Shown here piece by piece: positions 39,316 through 51,410 of a stretch of 60,056 nt of DNA; positions within the stretch are counted from its first letter, which is position 1; each line of letters starts with the position of its first letter. The stretch lies in NCBI RefSeq assembly GCF_001039355.2, contig NW_019774325.1, positions 390,963 to 451,018 of the forward strand, read 5' to 3'. The notes beneath the pieces are model-generated. The model ran no database searches. It was not told the origin of the DNA and saw only the letters and a program-made list of their open reading frames with translations. The position numbers were made by a program, and so were the translations under genes. The DNA comes from Lingula anatina. Lineage: Eukaryota; Brachiopoda; Lingulata; Lingulida; Lingulidae.

Positions 39316-41196
39316 TGGAATCATCTTAACTGTGCCAAAACTAATCAAAATTCGGTTAAAAACTACATTGTTGCCAAGTTGCACATATATTTTCATTCTG
39401 ATTTGACTGACAAGAAATAACCCTAACTGTTACAAGACTGAAACCACTATAGATGGGAGAGATAAGATTTGGCAGTTTGTGCACTGGTTGATTATGACGA
39501 ACCAATTTCCTGAGGCGGAGACATGGAGTGGAAATAATACACTGTCGTGCAGAAAATGACAGATCTAGATGAACTGATTAAAATTTGTGACCACAACTTA
39601 TTCCGGGGCTTTAATGACATTTCATGATCACCTGTGCCAATATGAGAAACCGAATTTTATGTCACGGAATGAAAGGAAATGTGCCTGTAACGATTTACCG
39701 CAATTTAACAACAATGGTGGGGACCTTAATGCACAGACAGACATATTAACGGTGGAATTTAATTTGACGGTATGCCAAAATGAAAAAAAAAGATATGGCT
39801 AGATATGTGAAGAGTTTGATCTTTTTTGATCGTGAGGTCTTCTTATTCACACACGCACAGACACACACATATGCAGGCGTGCGCTCAACTCACACATACA
39901 CATACACAGGCACACGCACGCACACACATACACACACTGACACACACACACACACACACATGCACATCATACAGGATTGACGTAAGAGAACCACTGCACA
40001 TAGAAACCAAAATCCAATTTCTCCAATCAAGCACAATTAAAGGCTTGCAGAATCGCATAATTTGCGGGAATTAAATTATTCTAAGCCATGCCAAGTTAAC
40101 CAATCTCCCCGGTGTATGGGCATGTGTAGTATCTAGCCGTATGTCAATCTTGTCTGTATTCCACATGAACATTGAACATATCCATATAGAATCACGTTCT
40201 TATGCACGAGTGGGGTGGGGACGGGTGTGTGTTAGAGATGGTGGTGGTGGGGGGGGGGGGCAAAATATTATCAGCAAAAGCTGTGGCAGTCTTTCTCTCC
40301 CCCTCCCCTACCCACTTATTACTCGCGTCTTTATCTAGGAAGCCTGGGCCCGTGGATTCCAATGACATGTGCAATGAGCCATATTAAAAAAAAATATATT
40401 ATAATTTTTATAAAACCAAACAGATATTTTTGTGTTTCAAGTCTCATCTATTTCTCAAATCGTTGAAAAATGTTCATTTTTAGGGTGTCATTCCCTTGTC
40501 TTCCAGCCTGCAATTTGAAAAGAAGAAAATGGAACTCCAATAGAAAATATTAACGCAGGGGTTACACAGAACACGAGGCCTACTTGTGTTTCTGTTACTA
40601 TATTTAATGTGCCTAATCCGTTCAAACACCACCTGGATGTGATCTCTAAGTACAGTCTACATATGTACCTGATATAGCACTGTGTTAATAGCACACAGGT
40701 GGATGCTTCGATCTCTTAAGGTCGGACTGCAGGTTGGAGATTTTATCCTAAATTAAAGGTCTAAGTTTTTTTATTCCTGTTGCATTCATTTAATGTATCT
40801 TCAAAACATCTAATTATGCTTGAACCACAGCTCCAACTTCATCGAGTGAGGTAATATTGGGAATTTTTGGGACAAAAACATCATTTTTGGGACAAAAACA
40901 TCATCTTCACCCCGGCATCCCTTGATTTATGGAGGCAAGGAATTGAGTTGGGTTTAACATAAATGATTTGGGCCAAAGGTAACCAAATAACTCACACGAA
41001 GTACCTTCTCTCTGCTCTGATCATCTTGATCTTTTCGTAACAAGGTATATTTACTTTCTCAGCCGGCATTTCACCTTTTTTTTCTGAGGTATCCCAGAAA
41101 CAGACAGGCAATGGTATCTTTCATCCAAGACGAGGTATTTAATACAGAAAATGTCTATTGTAACCTGGTAACCGATGCAAAGAACATGTGTTAACT

Positions 41197-41200
<4 letters not shown>
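39316..41200. other. Intergenic DNA with CA repeat and poly-G
   Basis: A CA-rich tract at 39849-39962, GGTGGTGG and poly-G at 40235-40260, and a short 21-base duplication at about 40862-40903 (TTTTTGGGACAAAAACATCA twice). No gene seen. Confidence 0.55.

Positions 41201-41275
<75 letters not shown>
41201..41275. repeat. TA dinucleotide microsatellite
   Basis: An uninterrupted TA run of about 37 units. Confidence 0.9.
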
Positions 41276-41281
<6 letters not shown>

Positions 41282-42486
41282 CGCTGTTTGTGGCAAAGCT
41301 ATGTCAGAGCACCTGGCGCTAAAAGCCAGCAAATACCTTACAAGATTTCAGGGAGGTTAGTTATGATACTGGCTACCGTGTGTTTATAATGAGAGGTCGT
41401 TCTACTTAATATCATCATCTGGAGAAACGGCTTGAGATAACGCAAGTTATTTCAGTGGGATAATACCAAGCGATTAATATGCGAAACAGATTGGCAGGGA
41501 AAGGATTAGAAAAGAAAAAAAAACAATAAAAACTAAGAAGTTACACATCAAAAACAGATTGGTATTTAGGAAAGGATTCAAGTAAAAAAGATTGAAACCC
41601 CGTTAGAGGTACATGTACCAAGGCGTTGAAGACTAATATAAGATTCTGTGAGAGATAAGAAAAGGCTTCAGGGAATAAAAACGAGGAAAAAAACTCGGTT
41701 AGGAAATACATTGCCATCCGACCAGGCCAGGCGAAGACAAAAAAATAGGTTGCAGGAGGCGGTTGGAATAGGAAGCTTTCCTGGCTGACACGTATCCGGT
41801 ACAAGGCACGTGGACAACCCAACAGCGACCCGAGGCAAAATGGTAAGTCTAGGGCATAGTTGGATTAGCAGGAAACCCGGAGTTTTAGAAGAAAAGGATA
41901 GGTAATAAGAAAATGAACGGTGACCGCCTTGATGCTGCCCTATCCTGACACGAATAATCAAGCACCCAATTATGCTCGTTTCTTCCCACCACCCTCCCAC
42001 ACCTACGCCCTGCCCTGAACATGGATGGTACAACTTGAAATATTGATTAACTTGGCATGGGCTTTTTTATCCGTACGTAAGGAAGGAACCGTCCTAAAGA
42101 AACTATTATCTAAATCATAGATGACAGCATTGGTTACCATGACAACATTGGTTACCCAAGCCTCGGCCAGACGTGTACATGTTGAATGCATTACCTCCTT
42201 GAGTTTTATATTTTCAATCTTAATTTCTAAAAAGTGTTCAAGTCAAGAGCGCAACTACAGTTTTAACCAAAACCTTCAAAAGGGAGTGGATCTTTATTGC
42301 GGTGAATGTCTCAATTTCAGTGTCATGCAGGGAGCCTTGTCTGAGGCACACTAAAAATTCAAGATCTCAACCCCAGTGCCATATATTTGGGAAGAAATCC
42401 ATGACACTGTAGTTTCTGTGTCCACGTAATATTTTGAGTGCACCTCCTATTAATAGTCTTTAAACCACCGACCACACGCACGCACG

Positions 42487-42523
<37 letters not shown>

Positions 42524-42966
42524 GCACACATGCACACACAGGGAGCTTCCGTTAACTGCTTTAAAGCCCCATGAAATAAAAACCCAAGCAATTATTCTTC
42601 GGTACCAACTTATGGCATGTTTATTGAAAAAGCTCTTGTTTTATTCAGTATTTATCAACTGTCTTTTATTTGATTTAGGCCAATTGTGTCATATTATATG
42701 AACGATGAATCTTTAAAGTAAAACTAACTGAAAAGGTTACTGAAAGCAACGAGTCCTGGAAATGAAGGAAATTCTAAGTAATTAATCAGAATTTCCATGG
42801 AAGCAACTTGTTCTCAGCTGCCTAATAACTACCGGTAGTATGCTTTTCAATTGCAACCACCAAGGTGACAACCGCATATTACACATCCCACTGGAGCATG
42901 ATTTCGGCTCATATAGCGGCCCCCGGGCTGTGTCTATACCTCTCAGGCGTACATATAGATTCACTC
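41276..42966. other. Intergenic DNA with CA repeat
   Basis: No gene recognised. The CA/CG-CA tract is at 42472-42541. Open frames of 90-120 codons on the minus strand at 41541-42033 lack any family features. Confidence 0.5.
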
Positions 42967-43154
42967 AGAGCGCATTCACAACAGCGGTCTAACAGATCCG
43001 CGGATCAAATATGACCGACCCACTCCAATGCTTGTTGCCTTATCCCCGCGGGGTATCTATTCAGAGTCTGATCGGGATTTATGCAACAAGCTTTTTAGTG
43101 GGTCGCCGAATTTGTTATGCGAATATGTTGGTCCGCTGTTCTGAATGTGCTCTC
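42967..43154. repeat. Foldback element with about 75-bp imperfect arms
   Basis: The left arm (GAGCGCATTCACAACAGCGG ... GACCGACCCACT ... GCTTGTTGC) is an imperfect reverse complement of the right arm (GCAACAAGC ... AGTGGGTCGCC ... CCGCTGTTCTGAATGTGCTC). The central loop is short and GC-rich. Confidence 0.75.
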
Positions 43155-43530
43155 GGATTGAATTTGCCTCAAGACAAACCCCTCTGATATATTCCCCACG
43201 GCAAGTCCCTGGTCGCTCTAGAGCCAGTGAACTGATTCTTTAGCTCTCAGCGTCCCTGGCGTCACTCAGCTATCATATTAACCGCCCATTACAATAACTC
43301 CGTGAGGTCTGCTGCTTGGGTAATCAGATTCAATCTCAATTACTGCTAATACAGCGTGCTGATGGAGGCCGTTTGACAATATTGGGTTTGAGCTGCATTT
43401 TGGTCAGTTAAAGAGCAATAATCGTTTCTGGTGTTAAATTGGTGTGAAGGTGGTAAAACGTCGTCACCCGCCCACCAAATCGATATGTTGTTTAATTGTT
43501 TTAAAGTCATGGTATTGCCTTCTACTGCGT

Positions 43531-43578
<48 letters not shown>

Positions 43579-44908
43579 TACACACACACACACACACACA
43601 ATTATATAGCGCCCAATACGCAAACCTCGACTTTGAGCAACATCTCCAATGCACACGCAGTAACAATATTTTTGGGTTCTGCTGCTGGAAAGTGCCAGCT
43701 ACCGTGAAAGTTATATTGTTTCATTCGATAATCAATTTGCAGCGACACCTTGGACCGACAGCAACGTAGTCTATCATACATGTAATTTTGGACGAGTTGG
43801 AGGATTAAAAAACGGTTACATAGAGTAACGTACGCGGCCTTCCGTCCGCAGTAAATAAATCGCAACAATTAAATGAATGATACATAACAACAGGTGCGAA
43901 AGAATAAGGCCACGTCTATAGGTTTTCCCAGGCCTATTACAACAGTGTGTTTTTAATACCGTTGCATAGACTGAGTAGCATACATAGTTACACAATGTCA
44001 GGGGAAATATTTCCCAGTAACGAATGCTGTGAGTTTACGATACGCTTAATTGTTCATTAGTTCGGTATATAAATAAACGTGTGCCGAAACGTTGGTGTAG
44101 GCACGTCATTGTAAGATAAAAATGGCCTTGATTCAATTACGACTCTTAAATAAGGTTTCCTATTTTGTTTTGTAATGAGTACAATTAATTCCCGCAGCCG
44201 ATGTTTGTCTGCTCGGTCTGCTCGTTGCCCACGCTTGCCGCTAAATCTAATTTCCAGAACCGCATTTGTTGTTAAATAAATGCTGATGACGGTACGGTCT
44301 GGGATGAAATGGTTATTATTTTCTTCGCCCAGTGAGTGACGTCCTTCATTACAACAGAGAGTGGCCCAATCTCGATTCTTTACTTCTTAATTGTTAAGGC
44401 TGGTTAGATACATTGCAGAAAGATTACGCCAGTTGTCATTGAAAGGCACGCTCTATATTACTTGGTATTGATAAGTAAGCGAAACGGGGTTATACATCTA
44501 TCTCCTTACTTTTTAAGCGAACCATATACAGGAATTTTAGTTCAAATACCTTTAACGAATTTGTAGCATTTATAAAGGATGTACATGTAGCATAATACTT
44601 TTATGGATATCAAGCCATGTTAGAAAACTTGGGCAAATTATCGGAAACATATAGACGTTTTCTAAGAGAAATTGAAAGTGAATTTAACCTACCATAAACG
44701 TATACAATTGTTTACAGAAAATAAAACACGAAGCACAGTGTATATACAGTGTACATGCTATGCAGGAAAAGACATCCCAAAGCTTTCTGCATCAGGCAAA
44801 CAAATCCACGTAGCGCGCTGCTCGTTGGCAACGCTGTAGCCAGGTTTGAAGAAGCTCCAGGTGGCCTTATCCGATGAAAGGGCCAACGGGATTCCCCCTT
44901 GGGCTAGC
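43155..44908. other. Intergenic DNA with CT/CA microsatellite
   Basis: A CT then CA microsatellite at 43531-43602. The rest is unique-looking with balanced composition and no gene. Confidence 0.5.
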
Positions 44909-45157
44909 CTAAGGGCTCATTCCCACTGAAACTATCAGTCTACGTAAAACGATCCAACTCCGCGGGGACTATCGCTGAATGCAATCAAATTAAAAGATAA
45001 ACAAGTTTCCTCTTGTTTCCAACGTTCCCGTATTACTACTACCTTTTCTGTGGGAGGAAGCATATTATTCTCTTAATCTGATTGAATTAATCGAGAGTCC
45101 CTACGGAGTTGGATTGATCTACACAGACCCATAGTTTCATTGGGAATGAGCCCCTAG
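44909..45157. mobile_element. MITE with long (about 75-bp) inverted repeats
   Basis: The left end CTAAGGGCTCATTCCCACTG and right end CAATGGGAATGAGCCCCTAG (last bases on + strand, approximate) are inverted complements, and similarity continues through GATCCAACTCCGCGGGGACT against its partner near 45100. Related decayed copies are at 3223-3310, 38757-38993 and 50738-50880. Confidence 0.75.
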
Positions 45158-48100
45158 CCGTGACACAGATCAGGGAGATGCCAGACCAAGTAAGCGTTTT
45201 CCATGTCTCATGGTAGTTGTGCAGAGCTTTGACAGAATGATATAAATGAAGATCTTTTTGATATCTGTAAAAGTATAAAATTTCCGCTTTATTTGATGGG
45301 GTTTTATTCGTAAGCCAGCTAGGATGCAAAGGCTCCCAACTCCCAACTTTCAATCTTGTTTATGTTCAATGGTAATATACTGTATTCCAATTGCACAAGA
45401 GAGAATGTAATTCAGTTAGGAATCTATCTAATCGAACAGGAGAGATGTCGATGACCTTCTCTTTGACCTTTTCTTATCGCGTCAACATCAATCAGATTTC
45501 TGATACACTTGCAACTGGGTTTGTACTCATTTTACTGTAAGAAAAATGTACCCTTTTGACGGGACTCCTAAATAATGAATTAGAATACAGAAAGGAATTG
45601 TAATTAAGTCCCTTATAACTGAGCTTTTTTCGTGTGATGATTCGTAGATCGTGTTTGCTTCTGCTTTTATCTGTTGCTGATAGTATTTGTTTTAGATAGA
45701 CTGCTAAATTGCCTTCTTTGACAATGTGTAAATTTGTTATATGCATGGATTGGAATAGTCTAAACCCCAACACCCTCAACTGTGGTATCTGAAACTGTCT
45801 CTAGTACCGCTCCTCGATGTTCCATATGGTTATGCAGACAAGAGTCCTATCTACCGTGAATTGGACTCAGAAGTGCAAAATGGGTAAAACTACCAACTAC
45901 CAAGGTGACTTCTCCCTCTTTCACATTTAACTCAAACAGTCAAGATGTGTTTGAAGAGATAAACAAACATATATTTACATAAATACACTTAGGTAGTTTC
46001 TTGAGATCTGCTTACAATCTGGTTAAAACGTTGGTAATATATCGATCGGCAGTTATCTTGGTGGAATGGGCTGGTTTGATTGGTTCTTGAAGGAGGTTCG
46101 ACACGTCATAGAGGCCTACATTTGGTTAAAATGGCTGTCTCCGTTTCTTTATGTGAAATACTGATATCAGTATCAATGCAATAAAAGTAAACGCATTTAA
46201 AGCACAAATGACCTTTACTGTTGCTTTATTCACCTCCACACATACTTCTATCTGCACAGAGAATGGCCGAGCGTTTTAATTAAAATTGTCAATGTTGCGG
46301 CTTTGTAAATGGTATGAGATAAGGACCTGTTTCCGACGTAACTTAGTATAATATATTATCATGAAAATCATTTAAATCTCAGTCGACGGCAAGGGCAAAA
46401 AATACAACCTTGTGCCTACGTTTGGGCTTTTCAAAATATTAGTCTACATATATTCGTTTTTGAGATATACGTAAGCTCATAATGGCGATGGCTCTGTAAA
46501 GAAAGACATTTTATAGCCTCCTAACCAATGGAGTCGACAGTAAGCCTTTCAAGAATATTCCTTAACACCAGATTGTAGTACAAGTTGTTTTAATCGATAG
46601 GTGTTAAGACGATGTTGATGGCTGTTCAGGTGAGGAAGATTCGTCTGTATCAATATTACAATTTTCATCCCAAACAGCTGTTGTCGTGCTATCAATTCGT
46701 CTTAGAAAAATTGTCCCCGCTTTTTATTTATTTATTTATTTTTGATGCATCAGCATGATGTCATACTATGACGATGTTTATTGACGATAATGACGATAAT
46801 GAACAAATCAGAACGTACCGAAATCAGTTGCGTACGTCAAAGCAACAAATTAGATCCAGTAAACACTTTAGCAACAGATTCACTCTTATATCATCAATTA
46901 TTATCTTATATCATCAAGGCCAATATGAGTTTATCATTGTCCATTTTTTACAAGCCGACGTAAAGTAGACGCTCATTAGAATTTTGTGGAGTGGTTTGGT
47001 TAAGGTGCAAGTAAATCTTCTGTTTCTAATTTCAGTCCTGCTTGATTGATTCAAGGTAGATATACAGTATTTTGCTCCTGTAATACGAATCGATTCAAAT
47101 ACATGTTCCATGCTGACAAATAACTCCTTCGCTTGTTTCGACCATGATTAAACTGTTGGAAGACGAATGACAAATATAGTTGATATAAATGGAGTGTTTC
47201 AAGATTGACACTAATCACTTCTAAGTCCAGAAACAGTACCTGACATACAAAGCGAACCACCTACGCCAGAAGAGATCAATTTTGTCGTACCGTTGAATGA
47301 AGAGAAAAGGGCATAATAAACAAGTGTCAAAGAGGTCTCCGCAGCCTTCTTTTTCAAAATAACAAATGCTCTAGAACATGCGACTGATTAGTTTGAAATT
47401 TCTTTGACACGGTTCTCAGAGGGTCAGTTATTAATATCAAAATTGTAGAATGCCTGCTTTGGGCACGCGAGGCTGACTGATTTAGACGGTTATATATAGG
47501 AATGTACAGCGAAGAATGTCTTACAGGAATTAGTTGAGAAAAAAAAGAGAGTTTTTTTTTTCAGATCAACCTTGGCATAAATAATCAACCTGTAGTCTTT
47601 TTATCGTCTCGACATATCTGTACAACAAGTTGCATTCATCCCACGAACTCATGGTTATAAGCGTAGACAACTGCTCGCATCGTCTGCTTCATTTCGGACA
47701 GGAGTTTTTCTTTTTCTTTTTTATATTTACCGTTTGCTGTAAAGGCCAGTTTTGCTTTAGATCATGTCTTCCATACATAAAAACGGAATTTTAATAGGCT
47801 TTATTTCAGAATATTTCGGTAGGACCTGCTATAAGTCAAGAAAACATTGCCAAGAACGTTGAAATAGGCTAAACAAAAGCCTTCAAAAGTCTAATTATAC
47901 TTTCAAAAGAAGCTTGGCACCTGCGTACTTATATGACCTGTCCTTTCCAAGTATGCGTTGGCGTTTACATGAACTTTGAATGTCACCGGTACAAGAGATC
48001 TTTATTTGACAACTGATGCAAAGTAGGCCTACATTTCATTCACGCTGTGGGAGTTTGCCAATTAAAATCCAAATATATACTCTTTTGTGGTTTACCATTT

Positions 48101-48272
48101 TGAAGCAAAGGGAAATGTTAATAAAAAGAATGTATTGGTGAAAAGTAGATAGATAGTGCCTCGTTGACTGAATTATGTGTTTTTGAATGTCTGTTCATTT
48201 GCCTGCGCATATTTTTTTGTGTATTTCAATGCGAGTCATACTTTCCAAGTATGTGCAAACACCAAAAACTTG

Positions 48273-48275
<3 letters not shown>
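45158..48275. other. Intergenic DNA, no gene seen
   Basis: A long stretch of AT-rich sequence with no recognisable exon, microsatellite-poor except TTTA repeats near 46730. Open frames up to 95 codons have no family features. Confidence 0.45.

Positions 48276-48341
<66 letters not shown>
48276..48341. repeat. TA dinucleotide microsatellite
   Basis: An uninterrupted TA run of about 33 units. Confidence 0.9.
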
Positions 48342-48344
<3 letters not shown>

Positions 48345-48383
48345 GGTATGGTGTGCGTGAATATAGAGGGACAACTAATCCAG

Positions 48384-48539
48384 GTGTAACGAGAATGTAA
48401 GTTTTAGGAATGGAAGTCCGCGGGCTCCCATATGATTAGTATATTGATTAGCTGGGGTTAGTATATGGGAGGAATGTCACCTTAAGAAAGTAATGGGAAA
48501 CGGACTACGGTTCCTAGCGGACTTCCCTTCCTGTTACAC
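48384..48539. mobile_element. Short inverted-repeat element GTGTAACAGGAA, copy 2
   Basis: Starts GTGTAACGAGAATG with AGGAATGGAAGTCCGCGGGC nearby, and ends AGCGGACTTCCCTTCCTGTT followed by ACAC, a near-inverted complement. 156 bases, non-coding. It pairs with 31417-31559. Confidence 0.75.
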
Positions 48540-49994
48540 ATGTCTTTTGCTTTTATGACAGTCACCTCTCTGTCTCTTTACGTCAATTTACGTTTTTAAT
48601 CATCATCTTTTCCTGTGCTTTTCACCTGCTTGCTTGTTCGATGAAGTCACAATTGTTCAATATCATATACATATATATGTATAGCATATTAAGGGAAGAG
48701 AGATGAGACAGTGGACTTTATGCAACTGACGTTGCCACCCTCAGTTTTGGCTTTTAGAGACCAAGACACAATAGGCAACGTAAAGCCATTTTGATTTGTG
48801 TGATGTTTTCAAAGGTTCAGGATACAATATATTCTTTATTACATCCAAGAATACAAATCTACCACTTAATTTTGTAATTTGAATGCATTATGTAGTAGAC
48901 GTAAGTAAAAATAACCCGACATTTAAGGTTATTGACTTTAAGGATGTGTTATTAGAAACTACTTTTGAACAGCCGAAAATAGATTGTCTTTAGGAAAAAC
49001 GTTACTTGCAGTAAACCGCATTTTCCAAGTAAAGCTTTCAACGCATGCAAACATAGATGTTTTGGCGTTCAGTAAGGCACGCGATTGCTTTTGACAGACG
49101 TTTAAGTCTAGTTTTAATACTCGCTGCGTCGCTCTAAGGTGGTCATCCCGTGCGGGTTCCTACAGACAAATGCTTACATGTAATCAATAGCAACATCACG
49201 GTGTCACCTCTTAATGTTAGTGCGACTACTTCCATTAAAAGCACATTTCTACTTATATTTGGGCTATAACACCCATGATTCAACTAAGCATTGCAGTAGC
49301 GTATGGAAGGGCCTCAAACGTTTATGAACTATAGCATTATGAACTCTTATTATTAGTATTATTTCCTTTTACTTGCTAGTATATTTCTCCTTTGAAGGAT
49401 CGTAATTATACTATTTGAAGTAAACACCAATTTCCTATGAAAGGAAAATTAAGTAAAGGGCATACCGTCATAAAACTATAAGAGCATCCTTCTCCAGGAA
49501 CTTCATTTGCGTCTAAATGTTGCAAAAAACACAAAATAAAACCTATTACTCAATTTCTGAAATAACAGTTGACTCAGACATAGTTCAATTAAACTTCAAT
49601 TTCTATTGGCAATATGCAAACGTATTGTTATGCCTTTTCAGTATACCATCCACCCCTGGATAAAATCATTGCTGCTGAGCACAAACAAAGGCAAAAAATG
49701 CCCAGGGAACAGAAGTCCAAAGAACGCCAATTTTTTTTTAATTTTCAAGATACAATGATTCGAAATCAGTTATGAAATCAGTTATGAAATCTATAAATGT
49801 TATTATTAATATTTTGTTAGTTTTTTATCTAAAGGCTTGGTTCAGCGTCTTGCACTCGTTGTAAATTAATTTTAAACAATTGTTATTGAAAATATATAGA
49901 CCCCGTGGCATCAGTCACATTTTGGTGGTTGTAGGAACCGTCATCGTAATCTGAAGCAAATATAAGGGACCATTCCCACACTGCGAATAAAATC
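48540..49994. other. Intergenic DNA, no gene seen
   Basis: AT-rich sequence. A 16-base direct duplication (AATCAGTTATGAAATC) occurs at about 49763-49791. Confidence 0.45.
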
Positions 49995-50197
49995 GGAGTC
50001 CAAGTGACTCCAAACTTGGAGTCCAGCAGTGGTGCCTAAAATAACTCGCAATTGGAGTCAAGTTGACTCCAATGGAGTAATGCCATCCCAGACCCTACAA
50101 GAGGGTCACAATTGACTCCATTTACACATCCCTTCATCCCTTGATTTATCTCTACAAAAGAGTCACCACGATTCCATATTAAGGAATTTTTGACTCC
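49995..50197. repeat. Cluster of GGAGTC/GACTCC inverted motifs
   Basis: Seven GGAGTC or GACTCC hexamers in about 200 bases, including GGAGTCCAAGTGACTCC (49995-50011) and GGAGTCAAGTTGACTCC (50054-50070), the latter with 8-base arms around one base. Confidence 0.7.
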
Positions 50198-50266
50198 TTG
50201 GCACATCATGAACAAAAGCAACTACAACAGCACCAAGGGGAGAAACTGAAAGTATTACATACTTCA

Positions 50267-50347
50267 GACCGCTGTGTCCTCGGACGGGCTCGAACCCACG
50301 TCCTCCCGCTGCGGATGCGGACACTCTAACCACTATACCATGCGGTC
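50267..50347 (-). tRNA. tRNA-like sequence, possible Arg(CCG), probably a degenerate or SINE-derived copy
   Basis: Read on the minus strand, it has an A box TGGTATAGTGG and a B box GGTTCGAGCCC matching the Pol III consensus. The anticodon stem TCCGC/GCGGG encloses the loop ATCCGCA with T at position 33 and anticodon CCG. The ends GACCGC and GCGGTC pair perfectly. Against a working tRNA: two mismatches in the T stem, C at position 37, and about eight extra bases before the 3' acceptor strand (81 in all). A SINE head or tRNA pseudogene fits better than an active gene. Confidence 0.45.
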
Positions 50348-51392
50348 AGCTGTTGTGTTCAAAGAGCAATAACAAACAATTTGTAAATCTGGTAATAAAC
50401 AGCATTACATATATACCACAAATATACCAATGAGTGAGCATACCTCTCCACTGACATGCTTTGGTGGGTCAAACCTACAACCTGGAAACAAAATCTGCTG
50501 ACCTGTATACCAGCATATCAACTGAAAGCCCGGGTCAGTAATAAGTGCACGAGTTCTGCATGCAGAAAACACACAGAAAACCACATGTTCATGCATAAAC
50601 CCAACTATGGCCGATAAAGTAATGTTTTTACTGACAAAGCAAGATGAAAACTGTTCTCTCCACGCCGTCTGCTCACTGCCATCACAAGTAATGAAACGAA
50701 GCCTACTGTCCAGCGAGCAAAGTTTAAGCGCGAAAGAAGTTAATTACCCCCTAGCAGCTTCAGTGGGTGGGACAGACATTTGAGCCTCTTAAACTAAATG
50801 CAATTTAACAAGAATCCCCTCCCCTTAGATCGATCCTGTTGGTGCGATAGGTTTATAGGAACCCAGTCTAAGACCGTCTGCCTGTGTGTTCTTTTTTCTT
50901 AAACACAGTGTCAAATGTTGTAAAGTTTGTCCTGCTTGCTTCATCTTTTTCTGTTTGGAGGCCATTAAAATATTTGCCTTCATGTCGCCTTATAACCGTT
51001 TGGGAATATAATCGATTAATACCATAATCGCATCTTATAGTATTTAAATCTGGCTTTTAGGTGCATTAACGTATGAATCCACGTATTGAAACATAGTGTT
51101 GTGAAACTTGAGCAGTACGTGCATCAAAATACTTAAACAACATTTTATTATATTTCAAACAATTAAGATGGACAACCTTGAATGAAATGTGATCTTTGTC
51201 ATTCGATGAATTGGTTGATTTCATTATATATATGTAATTTCCCATCATAAAATTCAGGATTTTTTATTCTATCATTATTATCTTAATTACCTTTAAAAGC
51301 TCCGTCAGTATTCAAAATTCTAATATAATATAAATGTATTATATTTTGTACGTATACATCAGCTGAATAAACATAATTATTTTTTTTTTCAG
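50348..51392. other. Upstream region of the EF-hand gene with repeat arm
   Basis: Bases 50738-50880 carry one arm of the GATCGATC inverted-repeat family. Its last part, CAGTCTAAGACCGTCTGCCT then GTGTGTTCTTTT, recurs at about 51509-51535 in the next intron. No gene otherwise. Confidence 0.5.
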
Positions 51393-51410
51393 ACAACAAG
51401 ACGACAAAGC

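Noticed and set aside
41541-42033. Two overlapping minus-strand frames of 93 and 121 codons
   Set aside because: No recognisable motifs; mutually overlapping in different frames, as in random sequence.
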